The notes under the pieces were generated by a model. That model was given only the letters and a program-made list of their open reading frames with translations, was not told the origin of the DNA and ran no database searches. Shown here piece by piece: positions 42,560-52,386 of a stretch of DNA of 64,000 nt. Position numbers and translations under genes: made by a program. The stretch spans positions 1 through 64,000 of the forward strand of contig NZ_CP029191.1 in the NCBI RefSeq assembly GCF_008642335.1, in the 5' to 3' direction. How positions within the stretch are numbered: the first letter of the stretch is position 1; the number at the start of each line of letters is the position of its first letter. This stretch comes from Streptomyces venezuelae (GTDB lineage: Bacteria; Actinomycetota; Actinomycetes; Streptomycetales; Streptomycetaceae).

Positions 42560-43780
42560 TCAGGTCCCGGCCGGTGCGGCGCGCACGACCATCGCGGAGT
42601 TGAAGCCGCCGTGGCCCCGGGCCAGCACCAGCGCGGTGCGCACAGTGGCCGGACGCGCCTGGTACAGGACCAGGTCCAGGTCGTACTCGGGACAGGGGTC
42701 GATGTGGACGGTGGGCGGGATGAGGCCGGCGCGCATCGCAAGGAGCGCGCAGGCCACGTCCAGGGGTGCGGCGCCCGAGTGCAGGCGGCCGGTCATCGTC
42801 TTGGGCACGGTGACCGGGACGCGGCCGGGACCGAACACCTCGCTGATCGCTGCGGCCTCCGCGCGGTCCAGGTCGGGTACGCCCGCGCCGTCGGCGAAGA
42901 CGACGTCGATGTCGGCGGGCGCGGCGGCGGCGTCGTCCAGGGCGGTGCGGATCGCGGTGCGCAGGCTGGAGGGGCGGCCGCTGTGCGGGGGCGGGTCGAT
43001 GGTGGCGCCGTAGCCGGCGAGTTCGCCATAGAGGGTGGCGCCGCGGGCGCGGGCCGCCTCGGTGGGCTCCAGGGTGAGCAGGGCGCCGCCCTCGCCGGGG
43101 ACGTAGCCGCGGGCGTCGCGGTCGAAGGGCAGGTAGGCGCGGGTGGGTTCGTCGCTGTCGCTCAGGCGTCCGCCGGCCAGCTGGGCCACCCAGCCCCAGG
43201 GGCAGACCGAGGCGTCCACGGCGCCGCCGATGATCAGCGGGGTGCCCTTGCGGATGAGGCGGCGGGCCTGGGCGAGGGCGTCCAGGCCGCCGGCCTGGTC
43301 GCTGACGACGACGCCGCTGGGCCCCTTCATGCCGTGCCGGATGGAGATCTGGCCGCTGTTGACCGCGTAGAACCAGGCGAAGGACTGGTAGGCGGAGACG
43401 AACTGGCTGCCCCTGGCCCACAGTTTCTGCAGTTCGTCCTGGCCGAACTCGAAGCCGCCGGCGTGGCTGGCGGTGACCACGCCCATGTCCAGCGGGTCGA
43501 AGGCGGCCACGTCCACCCGGGCGTCGGCCAGCGCCCAGTCGGCGGCGGCCAGCGAGAGGCGGGTGACGCGGTCGGTCTGCGGCAGCAGCCGGCCCGGCAG
43601 GTGGTCGGCGGCCTCGAAGCCGGGGATCTCCCCGGCCAGTTGGGCGGGGTAGCCGGAGGGGTCGAAGCGGGTGATGCGGCCGATGCCGCTCTTGGCGCCC
43701 AGGGTGGCCGCCCAGTAGTCGGCCGCGCCGAGCCCGTTGGGGGCGGCGATGCCCATGCCGGTGACCGCGACCGCCGTCAT
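42560..43780 (-). CDS. Ketosynthase beta subunit (chain length factor)
   Basis: 406 residues. The thiolase fold is complete, but the active-site Cys is replaced by Gln ([13 protein letters not shown]), the hallmark of chain length factors. It forms a heterodimer with KS-alpha, decarboxylates malonyl-ACP and sets chain length; a decaketide is expected for an angucycline. ATG 43780 overlaps the KS-alpha stop by 4 nt, which favours equimolar synthesis. Confidence 0.95.
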   Translation of the reverse strand: MTAVAVTGMGIAAPNGLGAADYWAATLGAKSGIGRITRFDPSGYPAQLAGEIPGFEAADHLPGRLLPQTDRVTRLSLAAADWALADARVDVAAFDPLDMGVVTASHAGGFEFGQDELQKLWARGSQFVSAYQSFAWFYAVNSGQISIRHGMKGPSGVVVSDQAGGLDALAQARRLIRKGTPLIIGGAVDASVCPWGWVAQLAGGRLSDSDEPTRAYLPFDRDARGYVPGEGGALLTLEPTEAARARGATLYGELAGYGATIDPPPHSGRPSSLRTAIRTALDDAAAAPADIDVVFADGAGVPDLDRAEAAAISEVFGPGRVPVTVPKTMTGRLHSGAAPLDVACALLAMRAGLIPPTVHIDPCPEYDLDLVLYQARPATVRTALVLARGHGGFNSAMVVRAAPAGT

Positions 43781-45048
43781 ACGGTGCTCCTTTGCGCCGA
43801 GGTGAGCACCATCGCGCTCTGGAATCCGCCGAAGCCGCTGCCGACCGTCAGGACCGTGTCGGTGCGCTGGTCGCGGGCGGTCAACGGCACGTAGTCCAGG
43901 TCGCATTCGGGGTCGGGGGTGTGCAGGTTGGCCGTCGGCGGCACCACGTCGTACTCCATGGCCAGTGCGGAGGCGGCGATCTCGATGGAGCCGATGGCGC
44001 CCAGCGAGTGGCCCACCATCGACTTGATGGAGCTGACCGGGGTGTCGTAGGCGTGGTGGCCCAGCGCCCGTTTGAACGCGGCCGTCTCGTGCCGGTCGTT
44101 CTGCTTGGTGCCCGAGCCGTGGGCGTTGATGTAGTCGACCTGCTCGGGGTTGATGCGCGCCTCGTCCAGGGCCAGGCGGATGGCCTCGGCCATCTCCGCG
44201 CCGTCCCGGCGCAGTCCGGTCATGTGGTAGGCGTTGGAGCGGGTGGCGTAGCCGGCGATCTCGGCGTAGATGTGCGCGCCGCGCCGCCGGGCGCTCTCCA
44301 GTTCCTCCAGGACGAAGAAGGCGGCGCCCTCGCCCAGCACGAAGCCGTTGCGGGTGCCGTCGAAGGGCCGCGAGGCCCGCTCGGGGGCGTCGTGGCGCGG
44401 TGTGGTCGCCTTGATCGCGTCGAAGCAGGCCATGGTGATCGGGGAGATCGGCGCGTCGGAGGCGCCGGCGACCATGACGTCGACGGAGCCCTCGCGCACC
44501 AGCTCCACCGCGTAGCCGACCGCGTCGATGCCCGAGGTGCAGCCGGTGGAGACGACCGTGGAGGGGCCCTCCGCGCCGACCGCCCAGGCCACTTCGGCCG
44601 CGAACGAGCTGGGCACCAGGTAGTTGTACAGGTGCGGCACCGCGTAGCGGTGGTCGACCAGGTCCAGGCGGCCGCCGTCGCTGACGACGCGGTATTCGTT
44701 GTCCAGGCCCATGGTGGCGCCCACCGCGCTGCCCACGGCCACGCCGATGCGGTGCGGGGCGTGCTCGGCCAGTTCGGCGCCGCTGTCGGCCACGGCGCTG
44801 CGCGCGGTGACCACGGCGAACTGGGCGGCGCGGTCCATGCGCCGCACCTCCTGCGGGCTCAAGCCCTGTTCCAGGCCGCAGAAGTCGGCCTCGGCGGCCA
44901 CCTTGGAGCGGAAGGGGGCGGGGTCGAAGAAGGTGATGCCCCGGGTCGCGGTGCGGCCCTCGCTGATCAGCTGCCAGAACTCCTTGCGGCCCAGACCGCC
45001 GGGGGCCAGGACCTCCAGGCCGGTGATGGCGACGCGGCGCTGCGTCAT
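43777..45048 (-). CDS. Ketosynthase alpha subunit
   Basis: 423 residues. The nucleophile Cys is in [16 protein letters not shown] and the two His in [15 protein letters not shown] and [12 protein letters not shown]. It condenses malonyl units with KS-beta and the ACP. Its start overlaps the JadI-like cyclase stop by 4 nt. The set is the minimal PKS of the cluster. Confidence 0.96.
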   Translation of the reverse strand: MTQRRVAITGLEVLAPGGLGRKEFWQLISEGRTATRGITFFDPAPFRSKVAAEADFCGLEQGLSPQEVRRMDRAAQFAVVTARSAVADSGAELAEHAPHRIGVAVGSAVGATMGLDNEYRVVSDGGRLDLVDHRYAVPHLYNYLVPSSFAAEVAWAVGAEGPSTVVSTGCTSGIDAVGYAVELVREGSVDVMVAGASDAPISPITMACFDAIKATTPRHDAPERASRPFDGTRNGFVLGEGAAFFVLEELESARRRGAHIYAEIAGYATRSNAYHMTGLRRDGAEMAEAIRLALDEARINPEQVDYINAHGSGTKQNDRHETAAFKRALGHHAYDTPVSSIKSMVGHSLGAIGSIEIAASALAMEYDVVPPTANLHTPDPECDLDYVPLTARDQRTDTVLTVGSGFGGFQSAMVLTSAQRSTV

Positions 45049-45374
45049 GCGCCGGCCTCCCAGGAGTAGAAGCGCTGGGCCATCGCGTCGGCCGGGGAGC
45101 GCCAGGTCGCCGGGTCGTAGGCCTCGATGTGCGGCTTGAGGTCGTCGCTGATCCGCACGAAGCGGGGGTCGTCCTTGGCGTGTTCGATGCGGGCGCCCCC
45201 GTCGTCGTTGTCGAAGTCCTGCAGGTGGAAGTAGAGGCCGCGGTAGGCGAAGAGTTGGCGGCGCCGGGTGCCCATGCGGTGGGGCATGTCGGTGGCGTCG
45301 AAGTCGGTGAACAGTTCGGCGACGCTGCGGCTGGAGTCGATCGCCATCCGGGCCACGATCAGCGTGCTGTGCAT
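45045..45374 (-). CDS. JadI/TcmI-family polyketide cyclase
   Basis: 109 residues. The ferredoxin-like TcmI fold shows [39 protein letters not shown] and [29 protein letters not shown]. This close pattern is that of JadI and other angucycline cyclases that close the angular fourth ring. ATG 45374. It directly precedes KS-alpha. Confidence 0.92.
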   Translation of the reverse strand: MHSTLIVARMAIDSSRSVAELFTDFDATDMPHRMGTRRRQLFAYRGLYFHLQDFDNDDGGARIEHAKDDPRFVRISDDLKPHIEAYDPATWRSPADAMAQRFYSWEAGA

Positions 45375-45469
45375 ACCTCGCTCCTTGCGGTGGGCGCCGG
45401 GCGCCGTGGTCGGCGGGGACGGGGCGGACCGGCCGGCCGGGCGGGGCCCGCGCGGCCGGTCCGGGCGGC

Positions 45470-46165
45470 TCACGCGCCGGCGGCGCGGCTGTGGATGACC
45501 CGGTAGGAGTTCCAGTCGCGGTCGGTCTTCAGGGCGTCGATGCGGGCCTGGGACTTCTGGCGCGCCTCGGACTGCTGCGCGGCGGGCTGGTTGCGGTGGG
45601 CGTCGTACTGCTCCTTGCTGGCCCACTGGGAGTAGACGACGGCGAAGGGGCCCTCCAGGAAGCGGGCGCGCAGGCCCTTGAAGACGCTGTGCGAGCGGTA
45701 GCCGTCCACGTCCGCCAGCCAGGACTGGCCCTGGCCGAGCTCGGCGATCAGCTCGTCCTGGTCGCCCGCGGAGACCTTGAAGATCTCGATGACGGTGTGG
45801 TCGTCGCGGTCGGGCGAGACCTCGGTCGCCTCGCCCTGGGAGGGGTGGCGCTGGGTGTAGACGATCTCGCTCTGCAGCAGCCGGATGGAGGTGGTGATGT
45901 CCTGGAAGACGGGCAGCGTGCGGTGCTTGAACTCCTCGCCCGCGTACCGCTTCTCCAGGTCCTCGCCGCTGCGCCACTGGATGAAGTTGGCGGTGCCGGG
46001 GCTGTCCTGGCCGGCGTGCACGGTGGAGGAGATCCAGCCGTCGAACGCCGCGGTGTCGACGATCTTCCGCATCTCCTGGATCAGCGTGTCCTGCTTCTCC
46101 GGCTTGTCGGTGGTGAACAGGTTGAGGACGGTCAGGTGCTTGTCCTGGGTGGAGATGTAGGGCAT
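45470..46165 (-). CDS. ABM-type oxygenase, AlpJ/JadG-like (B-ring cleavage)
   Basis: 231 residues with two antibiotic-biosynthesis-monooxygenase (dimeric alpha/beta-barrel) repeats. The first is around [25 protein letters not shown]; the second is around [23 protein letters not shown]. Each has a downstream [10 protein letters not shown] or [12 protein letters not shown] strand. AlpJ, JadG and GilOII, which open and contract the angucycline B ring with reduced flavin and O2, are of similar size. In kinamycin-type pathways this makes the benzofluorene. Assignment is by size, family and context. Confidence 0.8.
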   Translation of the reverse strand: MPYISTQDKHLTVLNLFTTDKPEKQDTLIQEMRKIVDTAAFDGWISSTVHAGQDSPGTANFIQWRSGEDLEKRYAGEEFKHRTLPVFQDITTSIRLLQSEIVYTQRHPSQGEATEVSPDRDDHTVIEIFKVSAGDQDELIAELGQGQSWLADVDGYRSHSVFKGLRARFLEGPFAVVYSQWASKEQYDAHRNQPAAQQSEARQKSQARIDALKTDRDWNSYRVIHSRAAGA

Positions 46166-46255
46166 GGCGTCGGGTCTCTTCCTGTCGGGCTGTCAGGGAT
46201 GGCTGCGCGCGCGGCGGGGCCCGGTCGGGGCGCGGGCGCGGTCGGGCGGTGGCGG

Positions 46256-47731
46256 TCAGGCGGCGGGGCCGAACCAGCGCTCCAGGGCGTCGGGCAGGGG
46301 GCTCGCGTCCGGGTCGGGGGCGATCCAGGCGATGTAGCCGTCGGGGCGCAGCAGGATCGCGTCGGCGGCGGGCAGGCCGGGGCCGGGCCGGGCGGTGACG
46401 AGGTCGACGCGGTCCGACCAGGCCTTGGCGGCGGTGGTCGGGGTGCTGTCGCCGCCGAGGTCCAGGAGCACGCCGCGGCCGGTGTGCAGCAGGGCGTGGA
46501 CGCTGGTGGGCCGGCCCTCGCAGGTGAGGTCGCCGTCCTCCAGGCGCCGGCCGAGCAGCGGGTGGCTCCCCGTGCCGACGTCGTGGCGGATGTCGAGGCC
46601 GGTGACCATGCCGACCAGGTGGCGCTGGACCGACTCGTACCGGGTGAGTTCGGTGAACACGTCGAGCAGCGGGGTGATCTCCTCGCCGCCGAGGTAGAGG
46701 ATGCGCTGGGCCAGGGTGTTGGTCAGGATGCGGGCGCCGACCGGGTGGCGCTCGGTGTGGTAGGTGTCCAGGAGGGCGTCGGGGGCCAGGCCCTTGAGGA
46801 CGAGGGCGAGTTTCCAGCCGAGGTTGACCGCGTCCTGCACGCCGGCGCTCATGCCCTGGGCGCCGATGGGCAGGTGGATGTGTGCGGCGTCGCCCGCCAG
46901 GAAGACCCGTCCGCTGCGGTAGCGGTCGGCCTGCCGGCTCACGTCGGTGGTCGAGCTCACCCACAGCGGGGTGGCGGCGTGGATGTCCTCGCCCGACAGC
47001 TTCTGGAAGGTGTCGGCGACCTCGTCGAAGGTGATCGGCTCGGTGCTGCGGCGCAGCGGCTCGCCGCGGTCGTAGTAGATGATGCGGCAGCGGTCCGGGC
47101 CCAGCGGCAGCACCATGATCATGCCGCCGGGCACCCGCTCCCCGGCGAAGCGGGGCCGCAGCCGCACCCCGGCGATGTCGGCGAAGCGCAGCTCGATGGC
47201 CGGTTCGGTGCCGGGGAAGCCGATGCCGGCGGCGGTACGGACCTTGCTGCGGGCGCCGTCGCAGCCGATCACGTACCGGGCGCGCAGCTCTTCGCCCGCG
47301 GCTTCGGCGCCGGTGCCGCCGGTCTGCAGGGTCACCCCGTCCGCGTCCTGGGTCAGGCCGGTGACCTCCACCCCGCGGCGGATGCGGGCGCCCTGCTCGG
47401 TGGCGTGGCCGGCCAGCATCGCCTCGGTGCGGGACTGGGGGATGCCGCGTGCGCCGTAGGAACCGCCGCTGATGACCTGGTAGTCGAGCGGTACGCCGCC
47501 GAAGTGCCCGGCGGGGATGGTGTCGACCTCGCCGAGGCGGGCGAGCAGTCCGCGCTGTGCGAATTCCTCGATGGTGCGCGCGGAGAAGCCGAGGGCGCGT
47601 GACTGGCGCATCGGTTCGGCGAGCCTGTCGAGCACGAGAACGGAAATGCCGTGCAGCCCCAACTCACCGGCGAACATAAGGCCGGTGGGTCCTGCACCTA
47701 CGATGATCACGTCCGCGTCATAATTGTCCAT
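46256..47731 (-). CDS. Class A flavin monooxygenase (angucycline tailoring) 3
   Basis: 491 residues from ATG 47731. FAD motif VIIVGAGPTGLMFAGELGLHG, DG motif VIGCDGARSKVRTAAG, and GDAAHIHLPIGAQGMSAGVQDAVNLGWKLA. It is the first gene of the long PKS operon (47731 to 35909), ahead of the AlpJ/JadG-like oxygenase, as in several angucycline clusters where the corresponding enzyme acts at C12/C4a-C12b. Exact regiochemistry is not evident. Divergent from a SnoaL-like gene across 175 bp that holds the operon promoter. Confidence 0.9.
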   Translation of the reverse strand: MDNYDADVIIVGAGPTGLMFAGELGLHGISVLVLDRLAEPMRQSRALGFSARTIEEFAQRGLLARLGEVDTIPAGHFGGVPLDYQVISGGSYGARGIPQSRTEAMLAGHATEQGARIRRGVEVTGLTQDADGVTLQTGGTGAEAAGEELRARYVIGCDGARSKVRTAAGIGFPGTEPAIELRFADIAGVRLRPRFAGERVPGGMIMVLPLGPDRCRIIYYDRGEPLRRSTEPITFDEVADTFQKLSGEDIHAATPLWVSSTTDVSRQADRYRSGRVFLAGDAAHIHLPIGAQGMSAGVQDAVNLGWKLALVLKGLAPDALLDTYHTERHPVGARILTNTLAQRILYLGGEEITPLLDVFTELTRYESVQRHLVGMVTGLDIRHDVGTGSHPLLGRRLEDGDLTCEGRPTSVHALLHTGRGVLLDLGGDSTPTTAAKAWSDRVDLVTARPGPGLPAADAILLRPDGYIAWIAPDPDASPLPDALERWFGPAA

Positions 47732-47906
47732 CGTCGCCCATCCGCCGTCGTGTGGTTGATGTTTTACGAGTATGGACAGCGCCCGAGCGGCCGGTAAAGG
47801 GACGCCGGTACACAGCTTTTGCAGTCCACTACAGAAACGTGCGGACAACGTCAGATCTTTGACAGGCGGGGTTGGTGACAGCGGGTTTGTGGGCCCATTC
47901 TCAAGC

Positions 47907-48374
47907 ATGACCTCGACTGAAGCTGAATCCGTCACTCCGGACACGGCCGTGGTGGACGCCTTTACGGTGAGCGGTCTTCTTGACCGTTATCTCCTGGCGT
48001 TGGACACCGAAGAACTCGACGACGCGTGGGCGCGCACCTTGTTCACCGAGGACGCGGTGGTCGCTTTCCCGTTGAGCCGGCACGAGGGAATAACCGGGCT
48101 TGCCCGGTGGCACCGGGCCGCGCTGGAGAATTTCGCGCGCACCCAGCACCTGAATTCGCCCGCGGTGGTGGAGCTGACCGGTGCCGGGGCGAGCCTGCGC
48201 GCCAATCTGCTGTCCACGCACGTGCACCATCCCGGCGGCCCGGGCCCGGAGTTGTTCACCACCGGCACCTCGGTGACCGGCGCGGCCCGCCGCACCCCGG
48301 ACGGCTGGCGCCTGACGCGGCTCTCGTTCGGGCTGATCTGGGTGGACGGGGTGCCGCCCGGCGCCCGCGGCTGA
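47907..48374 (+). CDS. SnoaL-like (NTF2-fold) protein
   Basis: 155 residues from ATG 47907. The alpha+beta barrel of SnoaL_4 type is suggested by SGLLDRYLLALDTEELDDAWARTLFTEDAVVAFPLSRHEGITGLARWHRAALE and a C-terminal RTPDGWRLTRLSFGLIWVDG. Family members include cyclases, hydroxylases and ring-modifying enzymes of aromatic polyketide pathways (AclR and SnoaL types). The His next to SR in SRHEG is a possible catalytic residue. Divergent from the PKS operon. Confidence 0.75.
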   Translation: MTSTEAESVTPDTAVVDAFTVSGLLDRYLLALDTEELDDAWARTLFTEDAVVAFPLSRHEGITGLARWHRAALENFARTQHLNSPAVVELTGAGASLRANLLSTHVHHPGGPGPELFTTGTSVTGAARRTPDGWRLTRLSFGLIWVDGVPPGARG

Positions 48375-48406
48375 TGGCGCCGAGCGGGCGGGCGGCGGGC
48401 GGGCTC

Positions 48407-48823
48407 TCAGCAGTTGAGGCTCAGCACCCGGTCGACGGCGATCTCCACGACGACGCGGCCGGGCGGGTGGGGCGGGCCGGAGAAGTAGCGCTCGGTGTAG
48501 CGGCGGACCCCTTCGGCGACGCGTTCGGGGGCGTCCAGGACGCGGGCGGTGCCCTCCAGGGACACCCAGGCGAAGCCGTCCACCTGGCACAGCGCGACGC
48601 GCGCGTGCGGGCTGGCCAGCACGTTCTTGACCTTGCGGGTCGTGTTCACGGTCAGGACGCGGGCCAGGCCGGCCGGGGCGTCGAAGGTGAAGCGCACCGG
48701 GGTGAGGTGGGGCGAGCCGTCGGGCCGCAGCGTGCTCAGCACGCCGGTGTGCGGCGCGGCGAGGAACCGGCGTGCCGCCGGGGACAGCGCCGTCGCGCCG
48801 GCGCGCTGCGGGGAGAGCGTCAT
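48407..48823 (-). CDS. Pyridoxamine-5'-phosphate-oxidase-fold FMN/F420 protein
   Basis: 138 residues. The split-barrel fold is shown by ALSPAARRFLAAPHTGVLSTLRPDGSPHLTPVRF, VNTTRKVKNVLASPHARVALCQVD and WVSLEGTARV. This is the F420H2- or FMN-dependent reductase group. It may reduce a quinone or diazo intermediate or be a small flavin reductase partner for the oxygenases. Convergent with the SnoaL-like gene. Confidence 0.8.
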   Translation of the reverse strand: MTLSPQRAGATALSPAARRFLAAPHTGVLSTLRPDGSPHLTPVRFTFDAPAGLARVLTVNTTRKVKNVLASPHARVALCQVDGFAWVSLEGTARVLDAPERVAEGVRRYTERYFSGPPHPPGRVVVEIAVDRVLSLNC

Positions 48824-48874
48824 CGTCTGGGACTCCTTGTTCGTCTCACCGGCGCAACGCGCCCCGGCACCCGG

Positions 48875-49003
48875 TCAGTCGATCCCGCGGACCACGTTGC
48901 CTTCCGCGGGATCGTCCTCCTCCTCGTCCACCCCGGCCAGCCGGAGCACCGGTGCGGCCCCCTCGGCACCGCGTGTCTGCCGCTCACGTTCGGCCTCGTC
49001 CAT
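48875..49003 (-). CDS. Possible 42-residue acidic small protein
   Basis: ATG 49003 with AAAGGACAG upstream opens a 42-codon frame with a very acidic product (LAGVDEEEDDPAEGNVVRGID at the end). No signal peptide and no Cys. It lies between the oxidase-fold gene and the DUF6059-like gene. It may be a real small protein or a chance frame. No function assigned. Confidence 0.4.
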   Translation of the reverse strand: MDEAERERQTRGAEGAAPVLRLAGVDEEEDDPAEGNVVRGID

Positions 49004-49203
49004 GGGCCTGTCCTTTCGCGACCGTGCGCCCTGCCAGGCTGCGGAGCCGGCTTGCTCCACCCGCCCACGGTGGCAAGGCGCTCTCGAGGCCGGGCGGAGG
49101 GGCGGCTCGAGTCCGCCTCGACCACCGGCCCGCACAGTGACGGCTCCCGGCGCACCCCGAGCCCCCGCCGCCCCGCGGCCCCCACCCCGTTGGAGGAAGA
49201 CCC

Positions 49204-49425
49204 ATGGCCGGCCTGATCAGGCGTGTGTGGCGCGAGGTGTACGCGGCCCTGCAGGCGTACGGCGCGATCTACGTCTCGGTGGCGCGGCCCGCCGAGGACC
49301 TGGCCCCGCCGGCCGCGCCGCGGCGCGGCGGGCCGCCGGCGGGCCATCCGGAGCGGCTGTGCCCGGAGGTGGCCCTGAGCCCGGTGGAGCGCGCCCTCAA
49401 CCGGCAGCTGGAGACCGGCCCCTGA
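49204..49425 (+). CDS. DUF6059-like small protein
   Basis: 73 residues from ATG 49204, GGAGGAAG at 5 nt. It begins with a short amphipathic helix (RRVWREVYAALQAYGAIYV) and ends PAGHPERLCPEVALSPVERALNRQLE. The GHPERL...PxxLxPxERAL-RQL tail is the pattern I associate with DUF6059 proteins found repeatedly in Streptomyces polyketide clusters. Their function is unknown. Confidence 0.7.
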   Translation: MAGLIRRVWREVYAALQAYGAIYVSVARPAEDLAPPAAPRRGGPPAGHPERLCPEVALSPVERALNRQLETGP

Positions 49426-49455
49426 GGGGCGGCCGGGGGTGCGTGGCACGGGAGG

Positions 49456-50604
49456 TCAGACGGCTTCCTGGCGGTTGCGCAGCCGTTCGGCGAACAGGCT
49501 CCACTCCTTGCCGACGCTCTCCGCGATGGGCGCGATGACGCCGACCCAGTGCGCGGGGACGGCGCCGACGAGCTCGCGCCAGCCGTCGGGGTCGCTGGCG
49601 TGCAGCGCCATCCACTGCAGGAACTCCTTGCCGCCCGCGGTGTAGCGGATGCACGGGTCGTTGGCGACCTTGGCGGCGACGGTCTCCCAGGCCGGGGGCG
49701 CCTCGGCCGGGACGGTGGCGGGGCGGCGGGCCGGCAGGTCCTCGGCGGCCGCGGGCGGGGCGGGCGGGGGGTCGGCGGGCCGTTCGGCCGGGTGCAGGGT
49801 CAGGCGGGCCCCGGCGCCGCGCAGGCCGTCGCGTTCCGGGCTGATTCCGCGGCGCAGGCGGGCGCTGACGTCGTGGACGGTGCCCAGGGACACCTCGGTC
49901 TCCCGGGCGACCTCGCGCAGGGTGGCCTCGGGGTGGGCGTGGATGTAGGCGGCGGCGCGGCGGCGGCCCTCGCCGGCGCTGACCGCGCGCAGTTTGCCGT
50001 CCAGGCCCAGGCGTTGGCCGCCGGGCGGGGTGGCGCACGCGGAGCGTTCGCGCAGCGCCGCGATGGTCTTGGCGCTGAGCCCGGTGACGCTGGCGATGGC
50101 GCGGTCGGACCATTCGGGGTGGGCGAGCAGGACGCGTTCGGCGCCGGCCATACGGTCGGCCCGCGACAGCGGGAGTCCGTGGGAGGTATTGGCTTTCATG
50201 GCGAGTACGAGGGCTTCGGCGTCGGTGCATTCGACGAGCCGTGCGGTGATGCTGTGGTCGCCGCAGAGTTTCGCGGCCTCCAGTCTGTGGAGTCCGTCGA
50301 TGATCCGCCAGCCGTCTTTCTGGACGAGCACGGGCGGCAATTGGGAGCGGCCCGGGGCTTCGACGAGCAATTGGAGATAGGCGGCGTTGATTCCGCCCCG
50401 GCGCAGGTGCAGTCCGGGCGACAGCGCATGGACCGGGAGTTCCTGTGCCGGTGTGTTCTCGATGTTCTGGGGGCCGATTTGGGGGCCGTTTTTGGGGCCG
50501 TTTTTGGGGCCGGTTCCTTCACCGGTCTCCGGTTCTCCGCACCGTATTGCGGTGGAACTAGAACTGCCTGCGATCACCGTAGCCCGCCCGTCTTTGAAAG
50601 CCAT
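49456..50604 (-). CDS. Second StrR-like pathway activator
   Basis: 382 residues from ATG 50604. ParB-like domain at residues about 60-170 (PPVLVQKDGWRIIDGLHRLEAAKLCG), helix-turn-helix at about 175-205 (WSDRAIASVTGLSAKTIAALRERS). The C-terminal helical segment (WETVAAKVANDPCIRYTAGGKEFLQWMALHA) resembles that of the paralogue at 11835-12860. An N-terminal GPKNGPKNGPQIGPQN repeat precedes the ParB domain. It is downstream of the ABC transporter genes on the same strand with a 104-nt gap. Together with its paralogue it is the probable reader of the three StrR-box-like repeats. Confidence 0.85.
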   Translation of the reverse strand: MAFKDGRATVIAGSSSSTAIRCGEPETGEGTGPKNGPKNGPQIGPQNIENTPAQELPVHALSPGLHLRRGGINAAYLQLLVEAPGRSQLPPVLVQKDGWRIIDGLHRLEAAKLCGDHSITARLVECTDAEALVLAMKANTSHGLPLSRADRMAGAERVLLAHPEWSDRAIASVTGLSAKTIAALRERSACATPPGGQRLGLDGKLRAVSAGEGRRRAAAYIHAHPEATLREVARETEVSLGTVHDVSARLRRGISPERDGLRGAGARLTLHPAERPADPPPAPPAAAEDLPARRPATVPAEAPPAWETVAAKVANDPCIRYTAGGKEFLQWMALHASDPDGWRELVGAVPAHWVGVIAPIAESVGKEWSLFAERLRNRQEAV

Positions 50605-50708
50605 CCGGTGTGCCCTTTCTGCTGCATTCCGGATGAGCGTCGCAGCGGTTTCTCTAGCCGCAGTAGAGGGTGGGTCGATGGTCGTCGGACTGTGGCCGGG
50701 GGCAGGTT

Positions 50709-51590
50709 TCAGCGGCGTACGAGCAGGCCGCGGCTGCGCAGGACCCAGCGTTCCAGGGGGCTGAAGACGAGCAGGTCGATGGCGATGCCGACCAGCAGGA
50801 TCAGCAGGATGGCCTCGAAGACCATGGCCATGTCGCTGGCGTTGCGGCCGTTCTCCAGGAGCTGGCCCAGGCCCAGGCCGAGGTCGGGGAAGGACGCGAT
50901 GATCTCGGCGGCCATCAGGGAGCGCCAGGCGAAGGCCCAGCCCTGTTTGAGGCCGGCGACGTAGCCGGGCAGGGCGGCGGGCAGCACCACGTGCCAGGTG
51001 CCCTTGAGGCCGGTGGCGCCCATGGTGCGGCCGGCCCGCAGGAACAGCGGCGGCACCTGGTCGACGCCGGAGACCAGGCCGTTGGCGATGGAGGGGACCG
51101 CGCCGAGCAGGATCACCGCGTACATCATGGAGTTGTTCAGGCCCAGCCAGATCACCGCGGGCGGCACCCAGGCCACCGAGGGCAGGGACTGCAGGCCGGA
51201 CAGGATCGGGCCGATCGCCGCGCGCAGGAATCTCAGGCGGGCCACGAGCAGGCCCAGCGGGGTGCCGATGAGCAGGGCGAGCAGGAACCCGGACAGGCCG
51301 CGCGAGACGGACGTCCAGATGTAGCCGAGGAGTTCGCCCTCCAGCCAGGCCTGGTGGGCCACGTTCCACACGGCGCCGGGGGACGGGAGCCTGCCGGGGT
51401 CGTCGACGATGTGGAAGGAGACGAGGCCCTGCCACAGGGCGAGGACCAGTGCGATGGCGAGGGCGGGCGGGGCGACCTTCTCCTTGAGGGTGAGGGTGAG
51501 GGGCCTGCGGATCTGCTGGGGGGTTTCCAGGGCGTCCAGGCCGGCGAGGTCGTTGCCGTCCTTGGGGACGCTGGTGTCAGTACTGGCCAT
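50709..51590 (-). CDS. ABC transporter permease (sulfonate/nitrate/taurine type, SsuC-like)
   Basis: 293 residues and about six transmembrane segments. The EAA-type loop VLPAALPGYVAGLKQGWAFAWRSLMAAEIIA contacts the ATPase. SsuC/TauC/NrtB-type permeases import organosulfonates, nitrate or bicarbonate. Start ATG 51590 overlaps the ATPase gene by 14 nt. Sitting behind cysCDN, sulfur uptake is more likely than nitrate, although a nitrogen oxyanion cannot be excluded. Confidence 0.88.
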   Translation of the reverse strand: MASTDTSVPKDGNDLAGLDALETPQQIRRPLTLTLKEKVAPPALAIALVLALWQGLVSFHIVDDPGRLPSPGAVWNVAHQAWLEGELLGYIWTSVSRGLSGFLLALLIGTPLGLLVARLRFLRAAIGPILSGLQSLPSVAWVPPAVIWLGLNNSMMYAVILLGAVPSIANGLVSGVDQVPPLFLRAGRTMGATGLKGTWHVVLPAALPGYVAGLKQGWAFAWRSLMAAEIIASFPDLGLGLGQLLENGRNASDMAMVFEAILLILLVGIAIDLLVFSPLERWVLRSRGLLVRR

Positions 51591-52365
51591 GTCGGCGGAT
51601 CTCCCCCCGCAGCTGTTCGGTGATCTCGATGGAGAGTTCGGCGACGGCGCTGTCCTCGATGCGGCGCGGCTGGGGGATGTCCACGGCCCATTCGCGGGCG
51701 ATGCGCCCGGGGCGGGAGGACAGCAGGATCACGCGCTGGGCCAGGCGGGCGGCCTCGCGCACGTTGTGGGTGACGAACAGGACGGAGAGTTTCGTCTCGC
51801 TCCAGATGCGGGTCAGTTCGTCGTGCAGCACGTCGCGGGTGATGGCGTCCAGCGCGGCGAAGGGCTCGTCCATGAGCAGCAGGCGGCTCTCCTGGGCCAG
51901 CGCGCGGGCCAGGGCGACCCGCTGGCGCATGCCGCCGGACAGTTCGTGCACCCGCTTGCCGTGGGCGCCCTTGAGGCGGACCAGGGCCAGGAGTTCCTCG
52001 GCGCGTTCGCGGCGCCGCTCAGGGGCGATGCCGCGCAGTTTCAGGGCGAGTTCGATGTTCTTGCCGGCGCTCAGCCAGGGGAACAGGGCGTGTTCCTGGA
52101 ACATCAGGGCGGGCCGGCCGTCGGTGGTGATCTCGCCGGTGGTGGGCTCGTCCAGGCCGGCGACGAGGTTGAGCAGGGTGGACTTGCCGCAGCCGGAGGC
52201 CCCGAGCAGGGTGACGAACTCGCCGGGGGCGACGGCCAGGCTGATGTCGTCCAGGACGAGCTGGGGCCCGGCGGGGCCCGGGAACGACTTGGAGACGTGC
52301 TCCAGGCGGGCGGCGTGGCGGGCCGTCGCGGCGGCGTCGGCGGCCTTGTCGAGGGTCGCGGTCAT
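51577..52365 (-). CDS. ABC transporter ATPase (SsuB-like)
   Basis: 262 residues from ATG 52365 (GGAGG upstream; GTG 52374 also in frame). Walker A GASGCGKSTLLNLVAG, signature LSGGMRQRVALARAL, Walker B LLLMDEPFAALDAIT. Couples ATP hydrolysis to transport through the adjacent permease. Part of the sulfonate-type importer. Confidence 0.92.
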   Translation of the reverse strand: MTATLDKAADAAATARHAARLEHVSKSFPGPAGPQLVLDDISLAVAPGEFVTLLGASGCGKSTLLNLVAGLDEPTTGEITTDGRPALMFQEHALFPWLSAGKNIELALKLRGIAPERRRERAEELLALVRLKGAHGKRVHELSGGMRQRVALARALAQESRLLLMDEPFAALDAITRDVLHDELTRIWSETKLSVLFVTHNVREAARLAQRVILLSSRPGRIAREWAVDIPQPRRIEDSAVAELSIEITEQLRGEIRRHGQY

Positions 52366-52386
52366 GGTCGTCACCTCCGGGGAAAT